From Phylloscopus collybita (lineage: Eukaryota > Chordata > Aves > Passeriformes > Phylloscopidae), in the NCBI GenBank assembly GCA_027886175.1, contig JAJNNQ010000018.1, forward strand, positions 14,923,001-14,987,000: 64,000 bases of DNA, in the 5' to 3' direction. A program made the translations under genes and the position numbers. The notes beneath the pieces are model-generated. The model searched no databases and was not told the DNA's origin. It saw nothing but the letters and a program-made list of their open reading frames with translations. Below, one piece after another: positions 50,223-63,819 of this stretch (position 1 is the first letter of the stretch; each line of letters starts with the position of its first letter).

Positions 50223-51449
50223 TCAGAGGTTTAAATGGGACCAGTGATGTTGGATGCTTTGTGTGTTGTTGTGTCTGTCACAGGCTGCATTTGAAAGATA
50301 GATGCTGCTGAGAGCACCAGTGCCTTCATCTGTGAAATGGGAACACTAACATCTTATCCCACAGGGTACGCTTGGTGTGTGTGGCAGCTGTGTTGTAGGT
50401 ACCAGGTGGGAGGGTGTCACAGGTGTGACAGTAAACCACCCACAGTGGATCTGGGTACTTGGTTTATTTAAAAATTTCACTCTAAAAGATTATCTCACAC
50501 ACTGACTCGCCTACTCACTCATCTGGACTGACACAACAACAATAATAAATTAAAACTGTGAAAAAAGTGTAGGGGTTACTTTTGGCTGCGTTTTATCTCC
50601 ATCTCACAGAGAAGTGGTATGTTATTTCAAGCATTACATGCTTGTGTTATATTCCTGCCATTATAATGAGGCAATTGTATCATAAAAACATGTGTTGTTT
50701 CTGACTGAAGGGTAGTTTGAGAGATGTAACAGCTGGTCTTTATCCAGGCTCTGTACCCTGCTGTCCGTGCAGCCTGAAGGAGTTCTGGGAAGCTGAAGGT
50801 GCAAAAGGTACAAACACTGATGTACTCACTGCATTTTCAAGTCAGTTACATGCAAAGACAGGGTCATGTGAGAACATATACTCCTGCCTTGAAGTTTCTG
50901 TGAGTGAATAAAAGAAATAATTTCTGCCAGTTCAGAAGCTGTCAGTTCTTCCCCAGGCTGTGCATTTCCTTTAGCTCAGATGACTGATTTTTCTTAATGC
51001 AAGAGTCTTTGCATGAGCACTCGGGTTGTCAGTAGTGGTTATATGAATGGCAGATGACAGCATTGACAAATGTAGGTGATGTTTCTTATGTAAGTCAGCA
51101 GAATTGGTCTATAGGTGCAGCAGGTTAAGCACAGGGTTTGTGTGAAGTGTAAGACTTTAACACTGGCTCAGTAAGCACCGCAGACGCGCATTAATTTAGA
51201 TCTCCAGATTAAGAGAGCACCCAAGGAAAAATTTGCTTGTTGCCTTGTCTTTTAAGTCCACGGGAGTCAGGGTAAACATCTTGGCTCTGTGACAGTATTG
51301 CCCTTGGCTTTACCAGAGCCTGGGATTTTCCCTCATCTTCTCAGATTATAAACCTGCCGACTCCATTAGTTGTGCTGCTGGTGTGAAATGCCAGTCTACA
51401 GAAAGTGTCTGCAGCATAAAAAAAGGAAAATATGTCAGGCGTCCTTGGG

Positions 51450-51570
51450 GTGTTTGTTTGTTTGGTGTTTTCTGTTTGTTTGGGTTTTATTGGGTTTGGT
51501 GGTTTCTTTGTTTGGGAGGGGTGTGTTCTTTTGGTTGATTGGTTTGGTTTGGTTTGCTTTTTTCTACAAG
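51450..51570 (+). repeat. G/T-rich low-complexity tract before a CR1
   Basis: Irregular TTTG, TTGGG and GGTTT units, such as GTTTGTTTGTTTGG and GGTTTGGTTTGGTTTG. The G runs could favour G-quadruplexes on this strand. It lies just upstream of the CR1 end at 51690. Confidence 0.8.
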
Positions 51571-51658
51571 AGAAATTCCTGTTTGGGATGGAGCTACCAG
51601 CAACCCTAAAGGTATTTTTGCCTTCAGCATTACTTTATTTCTCCCCTCAGGTCTTTGC

Positions 51659-51680
51659 TTGTCCAGCTATTGCTGGACAA
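51659..51680 (+). repeat. Short perfect inverted repeat
   Basis: TTGTCCAGC and GCTGGACAA form a 9-bp stem around TATT, just before the CR1 fragment at 51690. Function unknown. Confidence 0.7.
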
Positions 51681-51689
51681 ATATTGATA

Positions 51690-51850
51690 ATATTGCTTAG
51701 AGAGGCTCTGGAGTCTCCTCTGGAGAGACTCAAAAGCCATACACCATCCTGAGTAACATTCTTTACTAGGAGACCCAGACTGAGCAAGGAGGTTGGATTA
51801 GATGAGCTCCAGTAGTCCCTTCCAAGCTCAGCCATTCTGTGATTCTGTGA
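51690..51850 (+). mobile_element. CR1 LINE 3' end fragment
   Basis: Forward CR1 tail: GGAGGTTGGATTAGATGAG, AGTCCCTTCCAAGCTCAGCC, then ATTCTGTGATTCTGTGA, two terminal octamers at the end. Upstream sequence (CTGGAGTCTCCTCTGGAGA) also fits CR1. The 5' boundary is approximate. Confidence 0.92.
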
Positions 51851-52396
51851 GTAAATGCCTCATGATAGGGGAGAACTGGTGCTGTCATTCCAGTCTGCAG
51901 AGTGAAGTAGTATTTGCTGCCTGATGAAAGAGCTGAAGGTGTTTATAAAAACCATTTTTATAAGTAATTATGTTGACACGTATAATCCCAATACTTATGT
52001 CACAGCCCCCTCCTTTTTTTAAGTCCTTTTATTGTTGAATAGTTGTAGTTAGTCAGTGCTGAGGAATCTACCTGGATGTGCTTCAGTCCTCTGCAGGTAA
52101 TTGTTTTCTGTAGTGCCCTTCCTATGTCAGCTATCACTGGTATTTGTGAAGTGCTGTTATTGCTTCTAGCAGGTTACACCTTAGTTTGGGGATTTGCAAA
52201 TGGATGTTTTTCTCAGTTAAGCACCTCTATCAGCAGTTAACCCACTTCTTGGTTCTCTTAGTCTTGCTCTGGTCAGATCTGACATTTTTCAGAGTTTGGT
52301 TTGCTGTGCGAGGTGAGGTTTTTTTGTTTGTTTCTTTTAATGCTAACTGATAAATCAAAATCCTTTTTTGGTGATTTGTTTGATTGTGGTGTGGGG

Positions 52397-52598
52397 TTTT
52401 TTCCTTTCTTTTTTTCTTTTTTTCTTTTTTTCTTTTTTTCTTTTTTTCTTTTTTTCTTTTTTTCTTTTTTCTTTTTTTCTTTTTTTCTTTTTTTCTTTTT
52501 TCTTTTTTTCTTTTTTTCTTTTTTCTTTTTTTCTTTTTTCTTTTTTTTTCTTCTTTTTTTTTTCTTTTTTTTCTTTTTTTTTTCTTTTTTTTTTCTCC
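52397..52598 (+). repeat. 200-bp polypyrimidine microsatellite (T6-8C)n
   Basis: Almost only T with a C every seven to nine bases, about 200 bases long. The reverse strand is a pure purine run. It creates false Lys/Arg-rich and Phe/Ser-rich open frames. Assembly length here is unreliable. Confidence 0.95.
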
Positions 52599-55500
52599 TC
52601 GCTGAATGAAACAGACCATAATGATGACCTAAGCCAGACCTTTAAGATGCTCAGCTTGCCAGGAAGGACACTTGAATCATTAGGCTGTGCATAATGATTA
52701 GGTTCTTCATAATGATTCATTATTTACACAGAGTGAAACTGCATAAAACCAGAGAGATCAAGAGCTTGACACCTGTGTGTGCTATCCCTGCCAGTACCTC
52801 CAAGCCCAGTACTTAGCACAACCTGATTGCTCTATGTGTTTCTTTTCTGAAAAGTCCTTTCACAGCAATTCCAAGCCAGATTTTTTGGTGAGAAGTACTT
52901 GCACTGACGGTCCCTTTATACCAAAGTTGTTCTAATTCACAACTAAAATATAGCTAGACATATGATCTGCAGAGTAGTAAGAATATATAACGCAATTGCT
53001 GTGGTTGAAGAAAAAATTTTATACTGCTGCTCTGTTTCCTATCGGAGGGGTTTCATAGCTCTTTGGCAGAGCTCAGACAACACTTTATAATTTATAACCC
53101 TTGCAACCCTGCTGGGGTGACAACGTCTGTCTCCTGAGCAGTTAGAGAACAAATACATCGCTGCCTGCTTGAAGATGCAGACTGTTAGTGGGCAATGAGG
53201 CCAGTCTGCCCAGAGTATCACTTACACTAGATTAATCGGTAGGGCAGTGTAGTTATTTAACTCTGTGGCTGCACTGGGTTTGCAGAAATGTTCCCTTTGC
53301 AGTGCCCACGGGCTGCCAGGTAATCTAAGATCATCCAGCAGATGTGCTACAAGAGTTACAGCTACAGCAGATGTTACCACAGTTAGAGATGTAACTGAAT
53401 CCATGTTTGAACTTAGACTTGTCAGCCCGAAGAAGGGGCCATTCAAATGCTTTCCATTACCATAACAGAAATGGTAGTTGGCCAAAAGAGTGGGAAAAAC
53501 AGTTTCATCCCTCACTGAAACTGAAAATGGACTTCTTTGTATGGGAAAGTAGAGTATGGCAGGTCAGATGTTGTGGGGACATTTGGAATATTTTGCTGAA
53601 CCTGGTTTCCTTTAAAAATACGGAAATATATAAAATCAAGTTCACTCTAAAGGGAATTATGCTCAAGTGGTAATGTGGTATTTATATATTTTAAATATGT
53701 TGTGATACTAACTTACAGAAGGTTTTCTGGGGAATTCTGAATTTTTCACTGTTAGTTTGATTCTCTCATTGCTGCCTCTAGCTTGTGGCTGTCTGTAGTC
53801 ACCAGGGGATCTCCTTTGCCTTCTAGATTAGTCATCCAAAGAGACTGATTGTTACCTTGTTTTAGAAGCTGCTGTGCGTAGCTGATGTTAGCCACATATG
53901 CTCTGCTTCCTCAGTACTACTAGTTTCAGTGCTTTTAATTTTATTTTTTTTTTAATCAGGACTGTGGCAAATTTGCAGTGACTGTGGATATACCTCAAGA
54001 GAGAGCAAGGGAAAAGTGATAAAGGGGTTCACTTATCGGCATTTTAAAACCCCCATTCAAACAAAACAATTCTAAACCAACTGATTTGACTTTCAGATAA
54101 GTGGACCAATGTCCAGTTTATGTCCCCTAGGCCTTGTATCATTTAGTTTGCATGTATGTGTTTGAGATGTTCTTATCCTGATGTGTTTTGAGATACTCAT
54201 ATAGTTCTAAGGATTATTCATGTTAGCAAAAGGCTAACAAGACATTTGGAAAATAGCTGGTATATCAGTTCCCTCTCTAGAGGTACAATCAGCATTGCTA
54301 ACTCTTAAGATGCTCCTCCTCTTCTGTCCCTTGGGGTTTTTTTCACCAACATTCTTTTTTCACCAAAATTCTGTTTGGTTGGCTGTGCTGAGGTCACCAC
54401 TGCACATGGGGGTTACAGCCTCTCTGAGGCTACTGGTCTTCAGTTAATTCCCTGTATTAGCAACTTCACAGAGTTAGCTTGATAAACATTTTCTATTCCA
54501 CTGTTGTTCCTCCACCTAGGTTTTCATCCATCTTTGTTCCTCTCTTCAGTTCTTCCCCATACTCTTCCCTTGTGCTGCCTGATTCCAAAATGGGTGGAGA
54601 GGCTCACAGTTTTATCCCCATTTTTATCTGTAGCTTAATTTGGAGGTAGAATTCAAACCAATTTTCCCCCTATGTTTTGCTTTCCTTCACTGATTTCTCC
54701 ACCTCTCCTCTATATTAGTTGTAATTCTAGAAAAGCTGCTCAGTGTAGTGTAAAGTATGACATACAGCAACTAAAAAAGTTGAGAGATTGTTGACCTTAT
54801 GGACTTGCTTTGGATTTACACCAGCTTGAGCAAGTGGCACCTGTTTTGGTCCTGGAGTGTATTAGATCTACACCATTAGGATGATGCAAATGGTAGTGGG
54901 GTAGATGGACCAAACCAGTGGGTTTTATTGAATGTCTAAAAGCAGGTGTACCCACCAGGATCTTAGTTAATCAAGGGAGAATGCTGCTTTATATTTTCCA
55001 ATAGTTTTGGGGAATTAGGAAAGGAGAATTCATCATGTGCTGCATCATGAGGGACAACTAATGCCTACAAAGTATTTTCCATTCAACCAAATTGCGCAGC
55101 AGAGGTATTTCCTGAAAATATCAGCTAACCTCCTTTGTGTCTTGCATGATTGTAACAGAGCAGAATCTAGATTAGTGTGTCAGTCTGTGAAGGGAATTTC
55201 CTGCTAGAGACCTTGAGAGTCAAAAAAGAAGTGAAAGATAAGGAAATACTATGTTAGAGCATGAGTTAATGATTTCTAAAATCTCAGCTCTGATGTACCT
55301 GTCTGCACTTTTACTTCTTGCTCATCTTCATCCTGTGTATTCTTGAATGGTTCCCATTCAGCAAACATCTGTCAGGCATAACAATTTCAACCATTAATCC
55401 TTACAGGAATTAACCAGCTTGTTAGTTGGTGACCTGAACTAGATAGTTTCTGGGGATTATTGCTATTTAAATCTCACCTACGTTTAAAACAGCAGCAGCA

Positions 55501-57595
55501 TGCCCTGCTCTGGGTTTCTTTTCTGTTGTTTTTTAAATTTTTTTTCTGCACTGATATATCTTTGGATTGCCATCTCCTCTTTCACTCTCGCAGCACGGAA
55601 GGAGGCAGAGGGGAAGTCCTGTGCTTCCTCCTGCATTAGTGAGGAGGAAGCCACTGGTTTCTTTTCGTGCCAGACTTGCTCGTGCTGCCAACTGTGCCGA
55701 ATTGCTGTTCTAACACCCAGTGGAGGCCAGGCTGAGAACCCATCAGGGGACTTTGATGGAATCACCACAGACTTTTACCTACCCTTTTTACCAGATTTCC
55801 CAGGATTTTGGTAAGGTTTTTACAGGCTTGCTTACTTTTATTTCATAATGTAGTGAGATGCTTGTGACAGGCAGTGTGTCTGTGTCTTTTGGCTCCTAAT
55901 AACTTTTGAACTCATTTTCTGCTTTGCATTGAATTTGCCAGAGACATGGAAGTGTTAAAGATATCAAGTGTCTTGAAATTTCCAGGATTTGAATTCTAGT
56001 GAAAGGAGAGATAGAAGAGAGTGGCCTGCTGCAGGAGAGCCATGACAGAGGGTTCTGGCAGCAGCATCAGCAGCGGGTGAAGGGCGCCAAGATCAGCCCG
56101 TTCGCGCGCTTTTCTCCAGGGCAAGCCCACGCCTCCCTCCTGCTGTGCCAGCACCACAGGCTGCTGGGGGAAAGGGTGGGGTGAGGGCCCAGTGTGATGA
56201 AATAAGGCCTGATAAATTGTTTTGTGAGCAGCAGGCCAGGATGGGGAACTCCTTCTTGAGGCAGGAGAAAGGAAGCCAAAATATCCCTACTGTGGTGTGC
56301 ACCAGAAGGGCTGGAGATAAGGGACAGTCGGTGAAGTTGGTAGAGAGAGACTGTTGGGATCTGGGAGTGTGGCTGGTGCTCAAGACGTGATATCAGCTTT
56401 TACAGCCCCAAAATGTTTGCCAGACTGGGACTGCTGAGATCCCTTCCCTGAAGGGTGGGTTTAAGGTCACATATATAACTGTTGAAACATGACCTGGGGG
56501 TATGCCATAGGTAAAAAAGAGGACTAAAAAAATTCAGATTTATTTTTTAATTAGGGAGCAAACACTGTTGCTTGTGTTGTGCTCCTTGAACCCAAACAAG
56601 GTCACCAGAGGCTCTGCTCCATGGTGCCTCAGCAATTGTCCTCATCAGAACTGGACATATTTTCCTTCAGGAAGATGATAACTGGCTTCTCCTGTCTTAT
56701 GAATCAGCCTTTTGCAAGGTACCTGCTGAGCCCTGATCTGTAAATTGAAAGGGAAATAGTGGAGAAAAAATTCAGTGGTATGAAACGTCTTTAAAATACA
56801 GCAGGTGTTTGTGTTATCTTTAGAAGATAGCTTTGGAGACTAGTGGGGAGGTATTTTTATTTCTTTTAGACAAAAGTTGAGTTTGTGCGACAATGTCTAT
56901 TACTCCTTGTAGAAGAATTATATATTACTCGGGTTAAACAAACCTATAACTTTATAGCTTTTCCTTCTTTCAACTGTTTGAGAATAGATAGTGCTATGTC
57001 TGCCAGTGTGCGTGTACAAATCCTTGGCTGATGTAACCCCTGTTGCTCTAAATGTATCTCTGTGTTAGCTCTCTGGCAGCCCCAGGGATATGTCCCATAA
57101 TATTTAGGGTGGAATTTTCGAACTTGCTGAGAAGCAGCACGCCCTGAGGCCCCCTTGGAGCCGAGCTGCCTGACCTCTTCAGACGTTTGGGGGGAATAAA
57201 AGAGCTTCGGTTTCTCGTGGCACTCCATTTCTAAAAGGCGGTTGCTAGTGGATGATACGTGTGAGAAGAAAAAAGCATTGGCTTTCCTTGTGCTGCTCAG
57301 CACGGTAATTATCTGTGATCCCAGCTGTAAATAACTCTCTGGTGCTCCTCACTGGGGGATGACTGCTGACGAAGGCGGCTCGCTGCTGGCTCCTGCCGCC
57401 GTTTTACTCTTTGCTTGAGTTTTGATGAATCTCAGTAGGAGGAGGTTCAGATCCCCTCTGAGTTTCTGGACGGCAGGGCCTCAGTCGCCGCTCAGGCGTA
57501 AAAGACTGCTGAAAAGGCGTTCTTCCTCCCGCTGGTGAAGTCCTGAGCCATCGGAGCCGTGGCAATGCTGGGCTGTTCCCAGCCGGCTGGAGGGG

Positions 57596-57663
57596 TCTGT
57601 GCTGCTGAATCCAGATGTGGCCGTGCTCGTCTGTGCTGCTGAATCCAGATGTGGCCGTGCTCT
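57596..57663 (+). repeat. 34-bp tandem duplication
   Basis: Two copies of a unit starting TCTGTGCTGCTGAATCCAG, at 57596 and 57630, identical except for the last base. Near-identity suggests a recent event or a polymorphic two-copy minisatellite. Confidence 0.93.
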
Positions 57664-60600
57664 TTAACCCACACTGCCTGGCGAGCTCGCACTGTGGGAG
57701 GGTGACGAAGACGTGGAAACTCAAATAGTTCAGGCAAAAATGAGTCACGAGAAAGCAGCCTGTTTAATTCAATTCCAGAAATGTTCTCAACCACTCGAAA
57801 TTAATTTATAACCAGCATTTTGCAGTGGTCTGCTTTGTTTGTGAGCTTGGGGATGAGGTTGCTGGCGGTTCTAATAGTGTATTTTGTTTAGGACACAGGC
57901 AGGCCTTGTTTGCCTTGTTTCTCTGAACACAAACCAGTGCTATTTTGCAATATAAAGCCTGGCATTATCAGATTAATGCAAATATTACTTTTAATTATGT
58001 ACAGAGTGCTGACTGTTTAGGTATAGCTATTTACTGTTTAGGTGAAGCCTCCTGTGTGTTCTTGACAGCATTTCAAGTGTTCATCTCTTTCAGGGGTCAT
58101 TTTTCTCTTTCTTTAAATAAACAGATCTTTCTGTTCCATGCAAATTAAAATCTGCTAATTTTTCCATAACCATATGCTTTGATCCCAAGAAAATAACCCT
58201 TAATCAACAGCTTTAGTATCTAAAATTAGTATTGTCCTACTTGCTACTTTTTTTCAATTCCATAAGTCTCACTTTCAGTGTATAAATATATCATTAGCAT
58301 AACTGGACTGATAATGTTTTGAAAGATGTATCTGAGAATTCTTGTTTTGGAGAGTTAGTCCTTCAGCTGTTTTAAATGGGACAAAAGACTTGTGCCCTTA
58401 GAGCATACTTGCAAAGTCCTTGCAAGTGACTTTGTTTCTAAGCAATATTTCTGGTATATACTTGACTATAAAGATTTATTAGTTTAAAAGCCATGTGCTT
58501 AATGCTCTAGGTTACACACTAAGAGGTAAAACAGTCAAATGATAGTCAAAAAAGATTTTAACACTGATCTTGTAAGGGGAAAAATTGCATGTGTAAAAAC
58601 CCCCCAGATCCAAATGTGGAAACAGTGATGTGGAATAGGAAAGAGTACAGACTTGCAGACAGACTGACATCCTGTAGCCCTGGGCATCCATATTACCACT
58701 ATAGGCCGCTTCAGAACACAGGATTCCAGAAGGTGAATTATCCCACCTCTGGTACAGTTCCTTGCCTGGAAGCGCCCCTCTCTCACACTGACTCCCCATG
58801 GAATTGCACGGCTCCTGCCCCAGGGTATCCCACTGACAGCCTGTGGTTCAGTGCAGTCAGTCCCCTTTCCTGGCAGGAGATCCAGCCTGTGCTGAGGCCA
58901 CAGGCTCCAGCTGGGCTTGAGGGTCTCCTTCTGAGTACCTCTGGTTCCAAGGGGTGGGTGGAGGGTATGGGTGGTGGAAGCAGTGCAGCTCGCACAGAGC
59001 AGTGGCAGTGCAGCTGAGGGCTCTGACAGCCCTTTCTTCCCTCCCTCCCTGCGTGTCCCTAAGTACACACTGACGCCTTGCTCTCATTGCCAAACCCCTC
59101 CGAATTGTCCTCTGTAATCTCTTGGGGACAGAGGTATTATCCTTTTAACTGCAGGGCACTTCTGCTCACCGAGGGTGCTGTGACAGCACGCTCGTCATAT
59201 GTGGCTTAACACTCTGGAGTCCTGATTATGACTCTGGCCCTTGGGAGCTACCGTGTGACAAGCTGCACACAGACAAGGAGAGCTGTTCCCAGCTAGCCAG
59301 GGAAGATGGGCAATCTCTCATGAGGGTTGTGATGCCAAACCAAAGCTAAGCAGCACAGCTGGGGTATTAAGGATTGCCAGGAAGAGTTACTTGGGAATAG
59401 TCTGCAGAGCAAAACTAATTTGCAAAGTATATTTGGCAAATAGGGATAACCACACCTCTGAGAAAATGAGGTTGTCTGTACACAATAATACGACCAGCAA
59501 AAGAGGAATGATTTATCAGATATATTATTCACTCTGAATTGTTCACTGATCTCTAGCCAAGGGGCAGATACTGCAGAGATTTATTAGTCAGTCTATCAGT
59601 GCTGGGACTGGCACCCAGTACTGAGGGTTCACACAGTCTGTGGAGGACAAGTGGGAGATAATTGAATACATAAATTCTAGTCTCCAGAGACTGTGAAACT
59701 AATGCTGTTGGCTTGCAGGGCTTTTTTGTTGGCTGACTGGTGGTAAAACTTAGGGAGCTGACAAAAGCTGAAACTAAACCTACTTGGGAACTTGTCCCCA
59801 GCCGCTCAAGATGTAGATTGCTGCTTAACTCACAGATATCTTTTGGGTAATTTCCCATCAGATTCCCTGGACCTAAAGAATCTTTGCTGAAGTTGTAGAC
59901 CAGAGATGTTTAACCTGTGATTTCCCAGACCAAAGTGTCTGTGAATGGTAACTAGGAAAATGAAGGCTCTTGTCATTAAGTTTGAAGTAAAAAGATATCT
60001 GCATCTCAGCAGAGACACTTGAAATGGTGCAGATTAGAAAAGGCTGAAAATCACCCTCTGCAGCATCTATTAACAGAATCTTCGACTTTGTTCTTGTCCT
60101 TTCAAGTATTTCCTTACTGCTTAGAGGCAAGAAACAAAGTGCCTTTGAACGCAAGTTATTATCTGTAAAAGGGATAGGATAGTCTTACTTCCCAGGAGGG
60201 CTGGCCGAATAAATGCTCTAAAGATTGTTTATACCTCAATAATGTGGCAGTAGAAAAGCAAAATCTAAACCAGATAACTGTCTAATACAGATGCTCTGTG
60301 TCCTTGATGGTAAAAAAAGTTGTAGACCAGCATTTTACTTATCTAATGGAATCATGATCGACCAACCTGTCTCCTAGAGTGACGTGGAAATGCAGAAGTT
60401 TATGTGTGGAGTGTATGGAATGGGGAGAGATTTGTAATTAGGAGTCCTCACTCTTCTAGCTTCCAATTGACTTGAAGATTGAAATAAAAAATAAAAAAAC
60501 TGCTGTGATCAGATCTACTGATTATCATTCCCTAGAAGGGAAGATGGTCCCAGGACCCAATTCTGCCTTACTTGTATGCTGTGATTCCATTTGGGTATAA

Positions 60601-63600
60601 AACAATTTTTAAACTTCAATCCCTTTTTTCAAGGAAATGTCTTTTTATACCTGGGAATTATATGTTTTCCCCAGCAGTCCTAGGAAACAAAAAATATCCC
60701 ACTTGTACTGGCTCTCACCAAAGTCTGAAATTAGTTTTTAAACAAATGGCTGAAAAAAACCAGGCATTTTTTTGAGAGTTAGCCTGCACAGAACACGTCT
60801 CTGCTTTTCAGTTTTTGGTAGCAAAGAGAATATTGTCAGGTGTGATCATGCTGTGGCAGAATGCCTTGCATTAGCCATAGATTTCCTGTGGATTGTTTTG
60901 TAAGGGAGAGGAAGAGGCTGTGATATGGATGAGTACTGTAAGTACTCAGAATGTTGCATTCCTTGGTTGAAAGAGATGCTTGTAATGAGGATATGGATGT
61001 GTTTATTCCAAAAAACCCTATTCATAGTCTAGCTTGTTAATTAGGACAAACAATTGCTGACTGCCATAAACATTCACTGCCAATAACACAGGAGAGGGCG
61101 GTGTTGGAAGATGGCCAAGGTGATAGGATTCTGTTTTGAGCCACTGGAAACAACTACACCTTTTATTTGAAACCTTAAGAGTTTCTGCACCTACTAGGGC
61201 AGCTTAACTGGGCTCTGCATGGGTGCAGCTGCTGTCCTGGAGGCTTTCTGGAAGGCTGGTAGGACTGGCTGGATTCAAAATTCACAGTAGCTCCTCCTGG
61301 AGAAGACCAAGAATATTCAGCTTTGCAAAGGCAAGGGTCAGTGCTCTGTGCCAACTCCTGACCTCTGCTCCAATCTGAAGCAGACAGAGCTCCCAGCTCT
61401 GCGCCTCCTCAGAGCTCTCTTTATAGTATCTAGAGAAGCTGAAAAGTTACTAAATTATCCCAGATACAATTCCCAGAACCAAAATTGCTTCCACACTCAT
61501 ACATTTGTCTAAAATTTGATACAGTTCAGTGGGCTTTTTTAAAATCTTTTTTTTTTTTCCACATTCAAACCCAGAACCAAATGAAAAGGGTTATGAAAAG
61601 TTTGAAGTATTTCTATAATTGGAAAATAGTCTCCCTAATGGTGAGTGGTTTGAATTTTCCTGGAGCATTTTTCTACTTTTATTTTTGTAAGAACTGGGTT
61701 CTGGAAACTAGTCATGTAGTACGTGAATATAAGAATCCAAGACATATTGAAACCATTTAAAAGCCTGTGTTCTATTGTAAATGTAGGGTTTAAAGAATCT
61801 GTAAAATGGGAGTGGTTGTAAGAAATGTTTTAAGAGATTTAAATTTAAAAAAAAAAACCACCAAAACTGAACCCCAGTATGACTGGCAGAGAGAAAAGAG
61901 TACATTAGGAAACACTGCAAAATAATAGGATAATCCTAAGAAAAAGACACTGCACTTGCAAAATAATATTAAAAGTTCTCAGTAGTGTATTACAAATATT
62001 AAGTAAGTAAATCTTGCACTGTCCCAGGAGAGTTATTATATTCACAAGCATGGCTCCTGCAGTGGCTCTACTTAGGGAAGAACTGCTCAGAGAGGTTTGG
62101 CCCAGCGAGTGCCAGGTGGGTCACATGAGGGGTGACCTCTGCCTGTGTCTGTGTCAGGGTCTGCAGTGGAATCCCAGACATGTCCATGGCTCCCAGAGCT
62201 ATAATGCAGAGCAGTCAGCTAATTCATTTATCTGATTTTATTCAACTTATCTTTCAGCAAGATGGCTCCAAGACCACAGCTGAAACAAAGCTGCCTCTGC
62301 CTCTCTTCAGCCCAGGCCAGTACAATGGAGCAGATTTTAAAAGCAAACCCCAGCTTGCTGTTGCTTTGGATCTCATTAATTCACGTTGGGATATTCAGCT
62401 TGTGGGTGAGCTGGGGGTACAGCCCCCCAGCATTCTTCCAGCTGCCCCTTCTCCTCCAGTTTTTAGGAAGAAGTGATAGGCTGCAGTAATCTGCCTTTGC
62501 TCCTTGCTAAATGGTTCTGTGCTTGGATGAGAGAGCGGGAGAGGAGCGATGCTGGTTTGAGATAAGTGTGTGCTGTGTCAGGTGTTCACCTTTCCCTCTT
62601 CCAAAGGTACAGATACCCCGTGCATGGAACTGAGCCTCAGACAAACCAGTGCAAGCGCTGGTTGTGCTGTGGATGTGCAGTGGGTCTGGCAGAGCTGGGC
62701 AGGGGCTGAGGCATTGTCCCTCTGTGGCACTGAAACGTGTGTGCCTACCCAGACACTGCCAAGCTGTGCTCTTGGAGTCATGGAGGGTGATTCAGGAGAG
62801 AGAAGGTAGGAAGAGTTATGTTGTGGGAGAACTTCAGCTACAGGTAATGTTTCTGCAGGTAATATTGTCGCCCTGTTCTTGTCTGTTTTTTTAAAGTTTT
62901 TCTAAAGTTCCTACAGCCTTCTCTGTTTACATTTTGCAATGGAATTTCTCACGCATTTTTCATGTAAATAATGACTGTTTTGCATTCCTTTCTGGAGGAG
63001 GAGAGAATTGATGGACTGTTGGTTTGACCAGTGTGGGTGGAGAGGACAATTTTCTTCCTCCAATCCACAGTCACTGTTGGAGTTCTATAAATGTCGAGGT
63101 CTGTAAATAAACTTCCCCTTTTTTGCCTTGGACATCTCAGTGTGTGAGTGTCATTTATTTCGTGTCGTATTGTGACAATCTGTCTTAGATTTTCCTGTTC
63201 CTAAAATGTGCTTTTTGTAGCCTGTGGATATACTGCAGGAGCTGTCGTGGGTCAGCTCTGCTTAACACCCTGAAATATGCTTTTTCATTACTTCTACCAA
63301 GAAACTGTTACTGCATCTGAAAAAATAAAAGTTGGTTTTGCTCAGCATCTCATTATCTATGCCAGAATTTCTTATGCATAGTTATTGCCCTCATTTAGTA
63401 ACATGTATAGAGATGCCAAGTGATTTCTACAGTGTAAATGTGCTTTCCACTGTATGAATTAATACACCAATTCAAGTGGCATTAAATGGAAAGCACTTTT
63501 GAACAGCTGGATGCATTTGAAAGTAACTGTGAGAAAAAGAATTTTGTACAAATTGCTCAGAGGATCTCACCAGTGGTTAATGTAAGACTTTCCATGGCAC

Positions 63601-63774
63601 AGTGGGTCCCAGAGACTGAGCCTGGGATAGGGGCTGTTGCACCACTGTACAGGTGTCCCCAATGGCCTGCTGCTGTTACTAGTTGGTGTGTGGATGATGG
63701 CTTTGCACAGCTCTGTAGCTGAGGTCTGTTGCAGGAGCCACTATGTCTCCTTTGTCCTTCTTGTACTGATCAGG

Positions 63775-63819
63775 GTCCAGAAGTATTGCTCAATTTCATG
63801 TCCAGAAGTATTGCTCAAT
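63775..63819 (+). repeat. 25-bp tandem duplication
   Basis: GTCCAGAAGTATTGCTCAAT occurs at 63775 and again at 63800, with five further bases completing the first unit. Confidence 0.92.

Noticed and set aside
52230..52720. Lys/Arg-rich and Phe-rich open frames
   Set aside because: Direct translation of the T/C microsatellite.
58535..59068. 177-codon minus-strand open frame
   Set aside because: No domain, no splice context and a competing frame on the plus strand (58589-59017).
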